Of a stretch of DNA of 64,000 bases, positions 1 through 8,182 are shown one piece after another. A program made the translations under genes and the position numbers. The DNA lies in assembly GCF_003626645.1 (NCBI RefSeq), contig NZ_RBAM01000004.1, positions 434,001 through 498,000 on the forward strand. The letters are read 5' to 3'. The notes under the pieces were generated by a model. The model saw only the letters and a list, made by a program, of their open reading frames with translations. It was not told where the DNA came from and made no database searches. Each line of letters begins with the position of its first letter. Position 1 is the first letter of the stretch. This DNA comes from Streptomyces klenkii (lineage in GTDB: Bacteria; Actinomycetota; Actinomycetes; Streptomycetales; Streptomycetaceae).

Positions 1-773
1 AGTTTCACGTGGAACTCCAGCTCGCCGTCCGGGCGGGGCGCGCAGGCGACGGAGTACTGCCGCCACGCCTGCGGCAGGGCCGGCGAGGCCACGGAGGCGA
101 ACTGCCCGGCCCGGTACGGGTACGGCTCGTGCGGCCGTACGCGCAGGACGGCGAGGTCCGCGCGCCGCAGGTCGTGGTCCGTGACCGTGGCCTGCCAGGC
201 CGCGGGCTCGCCCAGGGCGGCCTCCGCGCCCTCGACCATGGCCGCCACCGCGAACCGCAGCATGCGCACCCACGCCCGCTCCATGCCCTCGCTCCAGCGC
301 GGGCCCGCCGTGCGGCGCAGCGCCTCGCACAGCGCGGCTTCGAACGCCCGGTAGTGCGCGGGCCGTACGCCCAGCTTGCGGTGGTCGCGCCCGAGGCGGG
401 TGAAGGTGGCCGCGACGGCGTCGGGGTCGTGGAGGTTCTCGATCAGGTACCAGAAGATCGCTTCGAGGTGCTTGCGCTGGAACTCCATCGACTCCGGGAA
501 GAGCCGCCGCAGGTAGGGCCGGTGCGCGAACATCGCGTCGTAGAGGTGGGCGATCAAGTCCTCGAAGGGCGTGACGAGTTCGAGGTGGTCGGTGATGACG
601 CGCTGGTCGGCGGCGCCGTCGTACGGCTGCTGCGCCGCCGCCGTGCCCGTCGTCTCTCCGGCACCCTCCGCCCCCTGGCGCCCGGTACCCGCGGGGGAGA
701 GCAGCCGCCTGCGGAGCCGCATCGCGTCGTGCCTGGCGAGCAGGGAGTGGTAGGTGTCGTTGACGGCGTTCAC
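1..773 (-). CDS. Flavohemoglobin (globin + FAD-binding domain), 3' part outside window
   Basis: Reading on the minus strand from a GTG at 773 (GAGGAG-type ribosome binding site just upstream) gives an N-terminal low-complexity stretch of about 50 residues. A globin domain follows, with helix-like segments such as AHLYDAMFAHRPYLRRLFP and the DHRKLGVRPAHY region that resembles the proximal-histidine region of flavohemoglobins. After it starts a ferredoxin-reductase FAD-binding domain (YPYRAGQFASVA, then RQYSVA, the RxYS flavin motif). The frame is open to base 1, so the rest of the reductase domain and the NAD(P) domain lie outside. Flavohemoglobins oxidise NO to nitrate in the cytoplasm using O2 and NAD(P)H. 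The gene diverges from a NarL-type regulator, which fits a role in NO or oxygen stress. Confidence 0.85.
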   Translation of the reverse strand, partial: MNAVNDTYHSLLARHDAMRLRRRLLSPAGTGRQGAEGAGETTGTAAAQQPYDGAADQRVITDHLELVTPFEDLIAHLYDAMFAHRPYLRRLFPESMEFQRKHLEAIFWYLIENLHDPDAVAATFTRLGRDHRKLGVRPAHYRAFEAALCEALRRTAGPRWSEGMERAWVRMLRFAVAAMVEGAEAALGEPAAWQATVTDHDLRRADLAVLRVRPHEPYPYRAGQFASVASPALPQAWRQYSVACAPRPDGELEFHVK

Positions 774-842
774 GGGTGGGCAGCTCCTCGAAGGCTCCTC
801 GCACACGGGCTGGGGCGCGCGCCAGTATGGCAACGGGCCCGG

Positions 843-881
843 GGGACCGCCCGGCCCTGGTCAGCAGGGCCGTTCGGCCCT
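843..881. promoter_or_regulatory. Two candidate regulator boxes between flavohemoglobin and response regulator
   Basis: A perfect inverted repeat AGGGCCGTTCGGCCCT lies at 866-881. A related imperfect copy, GGGACCGCCCGGCCC, lies at 843-857, about 23 bp away. The GGGNCC-NN-GGNCCC layout resembles operators of DevR/NarL-type regulators in general form. Placement in the divergent promoter region suggests that the neighbouring response regulator binds here. That binding is inference. Confidence 0.45.
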
Positions 882-998
882 ATCGGCGGGGTGCGCACAG
901 GGTGTGGGCTGGGCCTGCGGTTCGTTGCGCCCGGACCCGGCAGCGGTGCCCGCACCCTGGTGCGCGGTGCCCCTGCCGGGCCCGGACATACTGCGCGT

Positions 999-1736
999 AT
1001 GGACCGAACCGATCCGGAAAAAGCGGTAGCAATGGAACCGGAAGAAGCGGGCGCAATGGAAACAGCCGCGCCCTTGCGCGTGTTCATCCTCGACGACCAC
1101 GAGGTGGTCCGCCGCGGAGTCCGCGACCTCCTCGAAGCGGAGCCGGACGTCGAGGTCGTGGGGGAGGCGGCCACGGGCCGGGAGGCCCTCGCACGCGTCC
1201 CGGCGACCCGCCCGCACGTGGCCGTCCTCGACGTACGGCTCGGGGAGAGCGGCACGGAGGGCGGCGACCACGGCGGCATCGAGGTGTGCCGCGAACTCCG
1301 CGCCCGCATGCCGGGGCTGGCCTGCCTGATGCTGACGTCCTTCGACGACGACGAGGCCCTCTTCGACGCCATCATGGCGGGCGCCGCGGGCTACGTCCTC
1401 AAGCAGATCAACGGCTCGGAGCTGGTAACGGCGGTACGGACGGTGGCCACGGGAAAGTCGACACTCGACCCCCGCACGGCATCCCGGGTCATGGACCGGC
1501 TGCGCACCCCGCGGGAACCGGAGGTGCTCGAGACGTCGGAACTGGACCGCCTCTCGCCCCGCGAACGGGAGATCCTCGACCTCATAGGCGAGGGCCTGAC
1601 GAACCGCCAGATCGCCGACCGTCTCTTCCTTGCGGAGAAGACGGTGAAGAACCGCATCTCATCGATCCTGGCGAAGCTGGGGGTGGGGCGGCGGGTCCAG
1701 GCGGCGGTCATAGCGGGCAGGACGAAGAGGTCGTAG
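999..1736 (+). CDS. NarL/DevR-type response regulator
   Basis: Two-domain response regulator of about 230-245 residues. The receiver domain has the acidic pair in FILDDHEVV, the phospho-acceptor Asp in AVLDVRL, a Thr/Ser switch in LMLTSFDD and the conserved Lys in GYVLKQ. It carries a short extra Gly/Glu/His-rich loop right after the phospho-acceptor. The C-terminal LuxR HTH reads LSPREREILDLIGEGL...NRQIADRLFLAEKTVKNRIS. Three in-frame ATGs (999, 1032, 1056) each follow a similar GGAA-rich stretch; the domain itself begins just after 1056, so the true start may be 1032 or 1056. It is convergent with the GAF histidine kinase at 1833-3386, its likely partner, and divergent from the flavohemoglobin. 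This is a DosR/DevR-like arrangement. Confidence 0.9.
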   Translation: MDRTDPEKAVAMEPEEAGAMETAAPLRVFILDDHEVVRRGVRDLLEAEPDVEVVGEAATGREALARVPATRPHVAVLDVRLGESGTEGGDHGGIEVCRELRARMPGLACLMLTSFDDDEALFDAIMAGAAGYVLKQINGSELVTAVRTVATGKSTLDPRTASRVMDRLRTPREPEVLETSELDRLSPREREILDLIGEGLTNRQIADRLFLAEKTVKNRISSILAKLGVGRRVQAAVIAGRTKRS

Positions 1737-1812
1737 GGGTCGTAGCGGCCGTAGAGGTCGTAGGAGCCGTAGGGGCATAGGGCATGTGGAGGCGTAGGGG
1801 CGTAGGGGCCGC
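1728..1812. repeat. Short degenerate tandem repeat (CGTAGGGG-type)
   Basis: About nine copies of an 8-9 bp unit close to TCGTAGGGG or CCGTAGAGG run from the end of the response regulator gene into the gap before the convergent kinase gene. No simple hairpin terminator was seen here. Confidence 0.6.
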
Positions 1813-1832
1813 CCGCGTGGGAGCTCCGTGAC

Positions 1833-3386
1833 TCAGTCGGGCAGCGGCACGCTCCATACGATCCGCGTGCCCCCGCCCTCGGGTATCTCCACGGCCAGCC
1901 GGCCGTCGTGGAGCTCGGCCCGGGACCGCATGTTGGCCAGGCCGCCGCGCCGCGGGGCGGACCCGACGCCCACGCCGTCGTCCGTCACCGTCAGCGTGGC
2001 CCGCTCGGCCACCGTCAGCATGACCTCCACGCGGCGGGCCGCGGCATGCCGGGCCGCGTTGCTGAGCGCCTCCGCCGCCACGGCGAGGATCTGCTCGGCC
2101 AGTTCGGCGGGGACGTCGGTGTCGGCCGGCCCCTCGATCCGCAGTGCGGGCGCGAAGCCCAGCGTCCGCGTGGCCGCCTGCACGGCCTCGGCCATGCCGC
2201 GCCGCAGGCTCGGCCCGCCGCCGCGGCCGTCCCCGGCCGTCCGCAGGCCGAAGATGGTCGACCGGATGATCTGAATCGTCGTGTCCAGGTCGTCGACCGC
2301 CCGGCCGACGCGCTCGGCGGCCTCCGGCCGGTCGATCAGGCGCGTGGCGCTCTGGAGCGTCATGCCGGTGGCGAAGAGCCGCTGGATGGCCAGGTCGTGC
2401 AGGTCACGGGCGATGCGGTCACGGTCGTGGAGGACGGCGAGCTCCTCGGACTCGGCGCGGCGCTGGGCCAGTTCGAGGGCGATGGCCGCCTGGTCGGCGA
2501 AGCCGGAAATCAGCTTCACCTCGGTCTCGTCGAACGGCGCACGCCCGGCCCGGCGGCGCAGCAGCAGCGCACAGCGGGCACCGTCGCCGGCCTGGAGGGG
2601 AACGGAAAGGGTGGGGCCGGAACCGGGCCGGCCGTCGGGCGCTTCCGCGGCCTCCGCGTCGCCGCACCCCACGACGACGGCGCTGTCGGCGTCCGCGACC
2701 TCCATCGCCCGCTCGGCGATGAGCTTCAGGGCGGCGTCCGCATCCGTGCCCGACAGCAGGCTGCGGGTGATCTCTCCGAGCGCTTGCAGCCAGCGCTCGC
2801 GGCGGCGGCTCTCGTGGTACATGCGGGCGTTGTCGATGGCGACGCCCGCGGCGATGGACAGCGTGGCCAGGACGGCCTCGTCGTCCGCGTCGAACGCGGC
2901 GCCGCCCCGCTTCTCGGTGAGGTAGAGGTTGCCGAAGACCTCGTCACGCACACGGACGGGCACACCCAGGAACGTGCGCATGGGCGGATGGTGCTCGGGG
3001 AATCCGTAGCTGCGCGGATGGCGCGTGAGGTCGGTGAGCCGCAGCGGGGCGGGGTTGTGGATGAGCTCGCCGAGGATCCCGCGCCCGCAGGGCGTACGCC
3101 CGATGCGCGCCGTGAGCTCCTCGGACATGCCGACCGGCAGGAACTCCGACAGCGTCTGCCCGTCCCCGACGATGCCGAGGGCGCCGTACTCCGCATCGGT
3201 GAGGGTGACGGCCGCCTCGACGATGCCGTGAAGCACCTGCGGAAGTTCGAGCCCGTGCCCGACGCTCATGACGGCGTCGAGCAGACCGCGCATGCGATCA
3301 GCGGACGGTAAATCCGCGGACTGCTGCCCGGCGAACTGCCGCCTGCCGGCGTGCCGATCAGCGGCTTGATCTGCGATTTCCGTCAT
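1833..3386 (-). CDS. GAF-domain sensor histidine kinase (DevS/DosT-like)
   Basis: A 517-residue cytoplasmic sensor kinase. Two GAF domains lie at about residues 35-185 (LPQVLHGIVEAAVTLTDAEYGALG through FGNLYLTEKRGG) and 205-345. A HisKA_3 dimerisation/phospho-acceptor box follows (DRDRIARDLHDLAIQRL, His near residue 329), then a HATPase_c domain with the N box EALSNAARHA, the G1 box DDGVG and a later GGLANMRSRAE. ATG at 3386 follows GGGGAG with a 6-nt gap; the reading frame runs further upstream but without family sequence. No membrane segment is seen. Its output domain layout matches NarL-family partners, so it most likely phosphorylates the response regulator encoded convergently at 999-1736. 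The GAF domain may bind haem, as in DevS, but the ligand residue was not assigned. Confidence 0.92.
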   Translation of the reverse strand: MTEIADQAADRHAGRRQFAGQQSADLPSADRMRGLLDAVMSVGHGLELPQVLHGIVEAAVTLTDAEYGALGIVGDGQTLSEFLPVGMSEELTARIGRTPCGRGILGELIHNPAPLRLTDLTRHPRSYGFPEHHPPMRTFLGVPVRVRDEVFGNLYLTEKRGGAAFDADDEAVLATLSIAAGVAIDNARMYHESRRRERWLQALGEITRSLLSGTDADAALKLIAERAMEVADADSAVVVGCGDAEAAEAPDGRPGSGPTLSVPLQAGDGARCALLLRRRAGRAPFDETEVKLISGFADQAAIALELAQRRAESEELAVLHDRDRIARDLHDLAIQRLFATGMTLQSATRLIDRPEAAERVGRAVDDLDTTIQIIRSTIFGLRTAGDGRGGGPSLRRGMAEAVQAATRTLGFAPALRIEGPADTDVPAELAEQILAVAAEALSNAARHAAARRVEVMLTVAERATLTVTDDGVGVGSAPRRGGLANMRSRAELHDGRLAVEIPEGGGTRIVWSVPLPD

Positions 3387-3513
3387 GACTACTCCCCGGC
3401 CCGAATCCCTGCTCAGCAGCGTACGACACCTGCCCGACAGGCCTCGGGGGGCTGTGGATAACTGCCCGTTCCCGCACCCGCGCCCGTTCCCGCATCTGTT
3501 CCCGGCCCGGGCC

Positions 3514-4392
3514 TCACGCACCGCGGGTGGTGCCGAGGGTGAACTCGTCCACCAGCCTCCGGAACTCCTCCGGCTGCTCGAAGAAGGCGACGTGCCCGGT
3601 GTCGAGCTCGGCGTACGTGCTGCCGGGGATCGCTGCGTGCAGGTTGCGGCTGTGCTCGACCGGCACGGTGGCGTCCTGGAGGCAACCGATCACGAGCGTC
3701 TCGGCCTGGACGCGGGGCAGCAAGGCGCGGATGTCGACGCGCGCGTCGAGGTCGGCGTGGCGGAGGGTGCCCGGGGTGGGTGGCATGTTGGCGGCCATGG
3801 CGTCGACCTGCTCCCGCCCGATGGCGTTGAGGAAGCCGCGGCTGAAGCCCGTCATCAGGACGAACCGGCCGAAGGCCACGGGGTCGGACGTGCCGAGCCG
3901 GTTCCACAGGCCGAAGGTGCTGCGGAGGAACTCGTCGCCCTCCGTGTGCGCCCAGCCCGCCACCAGGACCAGCCGCCGTACGAGGTCGGGCCGGAGCGCG
4001 GCGACGGCCGCGGCGACGGGCGAGCCCATGGAGAAGCCCAGCAGGTCGACGGGCCCGGTCCCGGCGTCCTCGATGACGGCGATGACCTGGGCGGCGAGGC
4101 CCTCGACGCTGAGCGGGCCGCCGCCGTCGGTGGTGCGGTCGGTGCCGGAGAGGTCGGGGGTGATGACCGTACGGTCCTCGGCGAACCGCGGGGCGATCTG
4201 CCCCCAGGTCAGGGCCGCGCCGGTGGACCCGGTGCCGTGGACGAGGACGAGGGGCGTGCGGGTGCCGTCGGAGGAGCCGAAGCGGTCGTAGTGGACGAGG
4301 GCGTCGGCGACGGCGAGGGTGGTGGTGACGGGGGCGGTGGTGACGGGGGCTGTGGTGATGGCGGTAGTGACGGTGGTCGTAGTCGTGGTCAT
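3514..4392 (-). CDS. Alpha/beta hydrolase
   Basis: A 292-residue alpha/beta-hydrolase-fold enzyme. The oxyanion motif is LVLVHGTGSTG, the nucleophile elbow GFSMGSP (Ser), the acid likely the Asp of CLQDATVP, and the catalytic His in DTGHVAFFEQP. The first 25 residues are a Thr/Val/Ala low-complexity tail (MTTTTTTVTT...), probably disordered. ATG at 4392 follows AGGAG with a 9-nt gap. The gene diverges from an MmyB-type XRE regulator. That family often sits beside and controls single oxidoreductase or hydrolase genes, so regulation by that neighbour is likely. Substrate cannot be told from sequence. Confidence 0.88.
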   Translation of the reverse strand: MTTTTTTVTTAITTAPVTTAPVTTTLAVADALVHYDRFGSSDGTRTPLVLVHGTGSTGAALTWGQIAPRFAEDRTVITPDLSGTDRTTDGGGPLSVEGLAAQVIAVIEDAGTGPVDLLGFSMGSPVAAAVAALRPDLVRRLVLVAGWAHTEGDEFLRSTFGLWNRLGTSDPVAFGRFVLMTGFSRGFLNAIGREQVDAMAANMPPTPGTLRHADLDARVDIRALLPRVQAETLVIGCLQDATVPVEHSRNLHAAIPGSTYAELDTGHVAFFEQPEEFRRLVDEFTLGTTRGA

Positions 4393-4435
4393 GGGGAGAA
4401 CTCCTGTTGTGAATGTGTGCCGATAGGGACAGCCC

Positions 4436-4516
4436 TACCGGTGGGGGACGCCCCCGACGGGCGGCGGAGGCCCTGACCGGTAGGGACGCCCCCGACCGGT
4501 GGGGACGTCCCCCACA
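4436..4516. promoter_or_regulatory. Three ACCGGT-centred repeats in a divergent promoter region
   Basis: Three copies of a ~22-bp unit of the form ACCGGTGGGGACGCCCCC lie at 4436-4458, 4475-4496 and 4495-4516. Each contains the palindrome ACCGGT plus a GGGACG/CGCCCC inverted pair. They sit between the hydrolase gene (minus) and the XRE regulator gene (plus). They are plausible operators for the regulator; this is inferred from position and symmetry only. Confidence 0.5.
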
Positions 4517-4609
4517 CTCCCGTCGTCCGCAGCCCCGCGGGAGAGCCCTGCCGACCCTGGGACTGCCGGTCCCTGGTTCGCGGCGGACGCGTCGGCGAGG
4601 ATGATCCGC

Positions 4610-5476
4610 ATGACGACCGCCCGCCCGGACCGCCCGGAGCTCGCCGACTTCCTCCGCCGCTCCCGCGATCGGATCCGCCCCCAGGACGCGGGCCTGCCCG
4701 CGGGCCCCCGGCGTCGCACGCCCGGACTGCGCCGCGAGGAGGTCGCCCAGCTCGCGGGCATGTCGGCCGACTACTACATCCGCCTGGAACAGGCCCGCGG
4801 CCCGCAGCCCTCCCCGCAGATGCTCGCCTCCCTCGCCCGCGCCCTGCGCCTGGACACCGACGAACGCGACCACCTGTACCTGCTCGCGGGCCACCGCCCG
4901 CCCGCGGGCCGCACGGCGGGCGACCACGTGGCCCCCGGCCTGCTCCATCTCCTCGACCAGCTGCCTGCGACACCGGCCCAGGTCCTCAGCGACCTGGGCG
5001 ACGTCCTGGCCCAGAACGCCATGGCCCGCGCCCTCCTCGGCGGCGTCTGCACCGTCTCCGAACACGGCCGCAACGTCGTCTGGCGCTGGTTCACCGACCC
5101 GGCCGTCCGCGCCGCCTACCCGCCCGAGGAACACGAGCACTACGGCCGCCTGCACACGGCCGACCTGCGTGCCGCCGTGGCCCGCCGCGCCGGCGATCAG
5201 GCGGCGACCCGCCTGGTCGACCGCCTCCGCGAGGCCAGCGACGAGTTCCGCACCCTCTGGGAACGCCACGAGGTGGCCGTCCGCCGCCGCACCCGCATGC
5301 GCGTCCTGCACCACCTGGTGGGCCCCGTCGACCTGGACTGCCAGGTCCTCCTCTCCCCTGACTGCGACCAGCGCCTGATCCTCCTCACCCCGCCCCCCGG
5401 CACGGACACCCAGGACCGCCTGGCCCTCCTGGGAGCGGTGGGCACACCGCAGTTCGAGGAAGCGGCGGCAGGGTAG
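4610..5476 (+). CDS. XRE-family regulator with MmyB-like ligand-binding domain
   Basis: A 288-residue transcription factor. The N-terminal helix-turn-helix (about residues 10-85) contains RRTPGLRREEVAQLAGMSADYYIRLEQARG, a signature of the MmyB group. The C-terminal PAS-like MmyB domain begins at about residue 105 (TPAQVLSDLGDVLAQNAMARALLG) and includes NVVWRWFTDPAVR and LLSPDCDQRLILLTPPPGT near the end. Start ATG 4610 is preferred over the in-frame ATG at 4601 because GAGG lies 9 nt upstream. MmyB domains in this group are thought to bind lipid-like ligands; here the target is probably the divergent hydrolase gene. Confidence 0.9.
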   Translation: MTTARPDRPELADFLRRSRDRIRPQDAGLPAGPRRRTPGLRREEVAQLAGMSADYYIRLEQARGPQPSPQMLASLARALRLDTDERDHLYLLAGHRPPAGRTAGDHVAPGLLHLLDQLPATPAQVLSDLGDVLAQNAMARALLGGVCTVSEHGRNVVWRWFTDPAVRAAYPPEEHEHYGRLHTADLRAAVARRAGDQAATRLVDRLREASDEFRTLWERHEVAVRRRTRMRVLHHLVGPVDLDCQVLLSPDCDQRLILLTPPPGTDTQDRLALLGAVGTPQFEEAAAG

Positions 5477-5522
5477 GAGGCGAACAGGGCGCGAAACGGA
5501 GCGCAAGAGGAGGCCGATGCTG

Positions 5523-6731
5523 ATGAAGGCCGTGATCTGCGGCGCCGGAATCGCCGGACTGGGCCTCGCCCGCTGCCTCGGCGCCGCCGGCTGGGACGTG
5601 GTGGTCCTGGAGAAGGCCCCCGCCCTCCGCACCCAGGGCTACATGATCGACTTCTTCGGCCCGGGCTACACGGCCGCCGAGGAACTGGGCCTCCTGCCTC
5701 GGCTGCAAGAGCTCGGCTACGCGGTGCACGAACTCCGCTACGTGGACGAGGACGGCCGCCGGCGCGCGGGCATGACGTACGCGACGCTGGGCCGCGCCAT
5801 CGGCGGCCGGCTGATCAGCATCATGCGGCCGGACCTCGAACGCGCCCTGTACGAGAGCCTGCCCGCGGGCGTCGACGTACGGTTCGGGACCACCGTCACG
5901 GCGGTCGGCGGCCGCGGAGGCAGTGACACCGGCGGCGCGACCGTCACGCTGAACGACGGCACGCACCTCGATGCCGACGTCGTCGTAGGCGCGGACGGCG
6001 TCCACTCGGCCGTACGGCGCCTCGCCTTCTGCGAAGCAGAAGGTGATGATGACGACGACCGTCATGTGCGCCATCTGGGCTTCCACACCGCGGCGTTCGT
6101 CTTCGAGGACCCCGAGATCCACGCCGCCTGCCGGGACAGCTTCGTCCTCACCGACACAATCGACCGGCAGATGGGCTTCTACGGCCTGCGCGACGGCCGC
6201 GTGGCGGCGTTCGCCGTCCACCGGTCGGCCGATCCAGGCCTGCCCGGCGACCCGCGGGAGGCGCTGCGCAAGGAGTACGCGGGGCTCGGCTGGGCCGTCC
6301 CGCAGGCACTGCGCGCGTGCCCGCCCGGCGACGAGGTGTACTACGACCAAGTCGCCCAGACCGAAGTGCCGTGCTGGAGCCGGGGGAGGGTGACCCTCGT
6401 CGGCGACGCCTGCTACGCGGTCTCACTCCTCGCCGGCCAGGGCGCCTCCCTAGGCCTCGCCGGCGCCCGCCTCCTCGCGGAACAGCTGTCCGAGGCACCG
6501 TCGATCGTGACGGCACTGCGGCGGTACGAGGAACAGTGGCGACCCGTGGTCACGGAAAAACAGCGCGCAGCACGCAAGGGTGTCCGCTGGTTCCTCCCCC
6601 ACTCACAAGCCGAACTACGCGCCCGCCGCCTCGCCCTGCGCGCCGCCAAGCTACCGGGAGCGGGCCGCTACCTGGCCGCGTCCCTGACGGGAAAGTCACG
6701 GGGCTTCTTCGGCAAGATGCACGGCTCATAG
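5523..6731 (+). CDS. FAD-dependent monooxygenase (aromatic-ring hydroxylase family)
   Basis: About 402 residues with the group A flavin monooxygenase motifs: Rossmann dinucleotide fold AVICGAGIAGLGLAR at the N-terminus, the DG motif DVVVGADGVHSAVRR near residue 160, and the GD motif VTLVGDACYA...GQGASLGLAGA near residue 295. An acidic run EGDDDDDRH interrupts the region after the DG motif and is probably a surface loop. AGGAGG lies at 5508-5513: it is 3 nt from the ATG at 5517 but 9 nt from the ATG at 5523, so 5523 is chosen. It lies 46 nt after the XRE regulator and may be cotranscribed with it. Substrate unknown; related proteins modify tetracycline-like or other aromatic compounds. Confidence 0.88.
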   Translation: MKAVICGAGIAGLGLARCLGAAGWDVVVLEKAPALRTQGYMIDFFGPGYTAAEELGLLPRLQELGYAVHELRYVDEDGRRRAGMTYATLGRAIGGRLISIMRPDLERALYESLPAGVDVRFGTTVTAVGGRGGSDTGGATVTLNDGTHLDADVVVGADGVHSAVRRLAFCEAEGDDDDDRHVRHLGFHTAAFVFEDPEIHAACRDSFVLTDTIDRQMGFYGLRDGRVAAFAVHRSADPGLPGDPREALRKEYAGLGWAVPQALRACPPGDEVYYDQVAQTEVPCWSRGRVTLVGDACYAVSLLAGQGASLGLAGARLLAEQLSEAPSIVTALRRYEEQWRPVVTEKQRAARKGVRWFLPHSQAELRARRLALRAAKLPGAGRYLAASLTGKSRGFFGKMHGS

Positions 6732-6742
6732 GCTCATGCGTT

Positions 6743-7171
6743 CTACATGCTCTCCGGCCGGATGCTTTCCACGTTGCCGGTCATCCGCTCCAGGACACTG
6801 ACGGCGATCCGGTACTCCTCGTCGGAGATGCCGGCCGCCGACAGGTCGCGGAAGGCGTGAACGCGTGCGGCGACCTCGGTGAGGCGGGCGCGGCCGTCGT
6901 CGGTCAGGACGAGCCGGGCGGGTGCCGGGCGTGCCGCCCAGCCGCCGGCGACGACCGCCTCGACGGTGGCGTTCAGGGTGGCGGGGTCGGCGTTGTAGGC
7001 GAGGGCCGTTTGCACGGTCGGCATGTCTGTTCCTGTGCCGGGTGGATGGTCCTTGATGACGTTGAGGACCTGCCACGCGAGCCGGGTGAGGCCGAATTCG
7101 GCCAGCATGGAGTCCATGGAGCGGGTGAGGGCTTTGTCGGTGCGGTTGAGCCAGTAGCCGATGGGCTTCAA
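6743..7171 (-). CDS. MarR-family transcriptional regulator
   Basis: A 142-residue winged-helix protein beginning MKPIGYWLNRTDKALTRSMDS and containing FGLTRLAWQVLNVIKDHPPG, a recognition-helix-like segment around NADPATLNATVEAVVAGGW and a wing region LVLTDDGRARLTEV. The length and pattern fit small MarR/DUF24-like regulators of Streptomyces. It faces the flavin monooxygenase gene tail to tail (11-nt gap). The upstream neighbour on the same strand is the NAD(P)-binding protein gene. Target and ligand are not evident. Confidence 0.8.
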   Translation of the reverse strand: MKPIGYWLNRTDKALTRSMDSMLAEFGLTRLAWQVLNVIKDHPPGTGTDMPTVQTALAYNADPATLNATVEAVVAGGWAARPAPARLVLTDDGRARLTEVAARVHAFRDLSAAGISDEEYRIAVSVLERMTGNVESIRPESM

Positions 7172-7247
7172 GACGTACTCCCTAGAGGGCTGGTGATGTC
7201 ATTTCAGCGGCGCAGCGGTTCAGTGATGCCGGGCGCGGGCGCGAGGG

Positions 7248-8090
7248 TCAGCGCTGGATGAACGCGGCGGCGTTCTCACGGGCCCACTGCCGGAAGGTAC
7301 GGGCGGGGCGGCCGAGGAGGGTGTGGGTGGTGTCGGCGATGGCGGCCGGACCGCGGTCGGCGGCCTCCCACAGATTGAGCAGGGAGTAAATCATCGGGCC
7401 GGGCATGTAGTCCGCCATCTGCCGCTCGGCTTCGGCGCGGCTGATCTTCTCGACCGGGATCTCGCGGCCGAGGGTCTCGGCGAGGACGGCGAGCTGCTCG
7501 CGGAAGCTGAGCGACTCGGGACCGGTCAGGGTGACCGAGCGGCCGGTGAGGGACGTGCCGGTCAGGGCCTCGACGGCGATGTCGGCGATGTCCTCGGGGT
7601 GGATGGGCGCGATGTGCGCTTCCGGGTAGGCGAGCCGGATCGGCATCGACCGGCTGATGGGGCGGGCCCAGCCGAGGGAGTTGCTGGCGAAGGCGTCCGG
7701 GCGCAGGAACGTACAGGTGAGGCCGGAGCAGGCCAGGGCGCGTTCGACCTGGAGGCTGTGGCCGGCGAGCGGGTCGTTCTCGGCGTCCGGGCCGAGCACC
7801 GAGGAGGACGAGAGCAGGACGACGTGCTCGACGCCCGCGGCCTCGGCGGCCTTGACCAGCTCGTGGATGCCGGCGGGCTCGGGGTAGAGGAAGACCTGGC
7901 GGACGCCGCGGAGCGCGGCGCCGAAGCCCTCGGGCCGGCCGAGGGCGAGCTCGGCGACCTCGATGCCGTCGGGGACGGTCAGCGCGGCGGGGTCGGCGCT
8001 GGCGGCGCGGACGGTGAGACCGGCGGAGTGCAGGCGGCCGATGACGGCTCGGCCGACTTTGCCGCGGGCGCCGGTGACGAGGATGGACAT
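7248..8090 (-). CDS. NmrA-like NAD(P)-binding oxidoreductase
   Basis: A 280-residue atypical short-chain dehydrogenase. The N-terminal glycine-rich motif is ILVTGARGKVGRAVIGRL. Downstream are VFLYPEP, the segment HVVLLSSSSVLG, the FLRPDAFASN region typical of NmrA/YtfG-like proteins, and a C-terminal tail ending RTFRQWARENAAAF. The start at ATG 8090 is set by GGAG 7 nt upstream; longer frames read through the operator region. The gene diverges from a MarR regulator, with two inverted repeats in between that probably control both. Members act as quinone or NADPH-dependent reductases or redox sensors; the substrate is unknown. Confidence 0.87.
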   Translation of the reverse strand: MSILVTGARGKVGRAVIGRLHSAGLTVRAASADPAALTVPDGIEVAELALGRPEGFGAALRGVRQVFLYPEPAGIHELVKAAEAAGVEHVVLLSSSSVLGPDAENDPLAGHSLQVERALACSGLTCTFLRPDAFASNSLGWARPISRSMPIRLAYPEAHIAPIHPEDIADIAVEALTGTSLTGRSVTLTGPESLSFREQLAVLAETLGREIPVEKISRAEAERQMADYMPGPMIYSLLNLWEAADRGPAAIADTTHTLLGRPARTFRQWARENAAAFIQR

Positions 8091-8102
8091 GAAGGTACTC
8101 CG

Positions 8103-8143
8103 TTCATGCAAACATGAAATCTGCATATGCATGCTCGCATGCA
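8103..8143. promoter_or_regulatory. Two inverted-repeat operators of a divergent MarR/oxidoreductase pair
   Basis: TTCATG-CAAA-CATGAA lies at 8103-8118 and TGCATGC-TC-GCATGCA at 8128-8143. Both are perfect 16-bp inverted repeats sharing a CATG core, spaced 25 bp centre to centre. They lie between the starts of the NmrA-like gene (8090, minus) and the MarR gene (8183, plus) in locally AT-rich DNA. MarR autoregulation with control of the divergent gene is the natural reading. Confidence 0.65.
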
Positions 8144-8182
8144 CACATCTGTGGGTCAACACATGTCTGTACGCTGAAGGAC

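Noticed and set aside
9..998. Long plus-strand open frame running into the response regulator
   Set aside because: The first 330 codons are a shadow of the flavohemoglobin gene on the minus strand, with Arg/Gly-rich nonsense sequence; family similarity begins only near 1056.
4393..5632. Minus-strand open frame of 739 residues spanning the XRE gene
   Set aside because: It is a high-GC shadow; the XRE and hydrolase frames carry the conserved domains.
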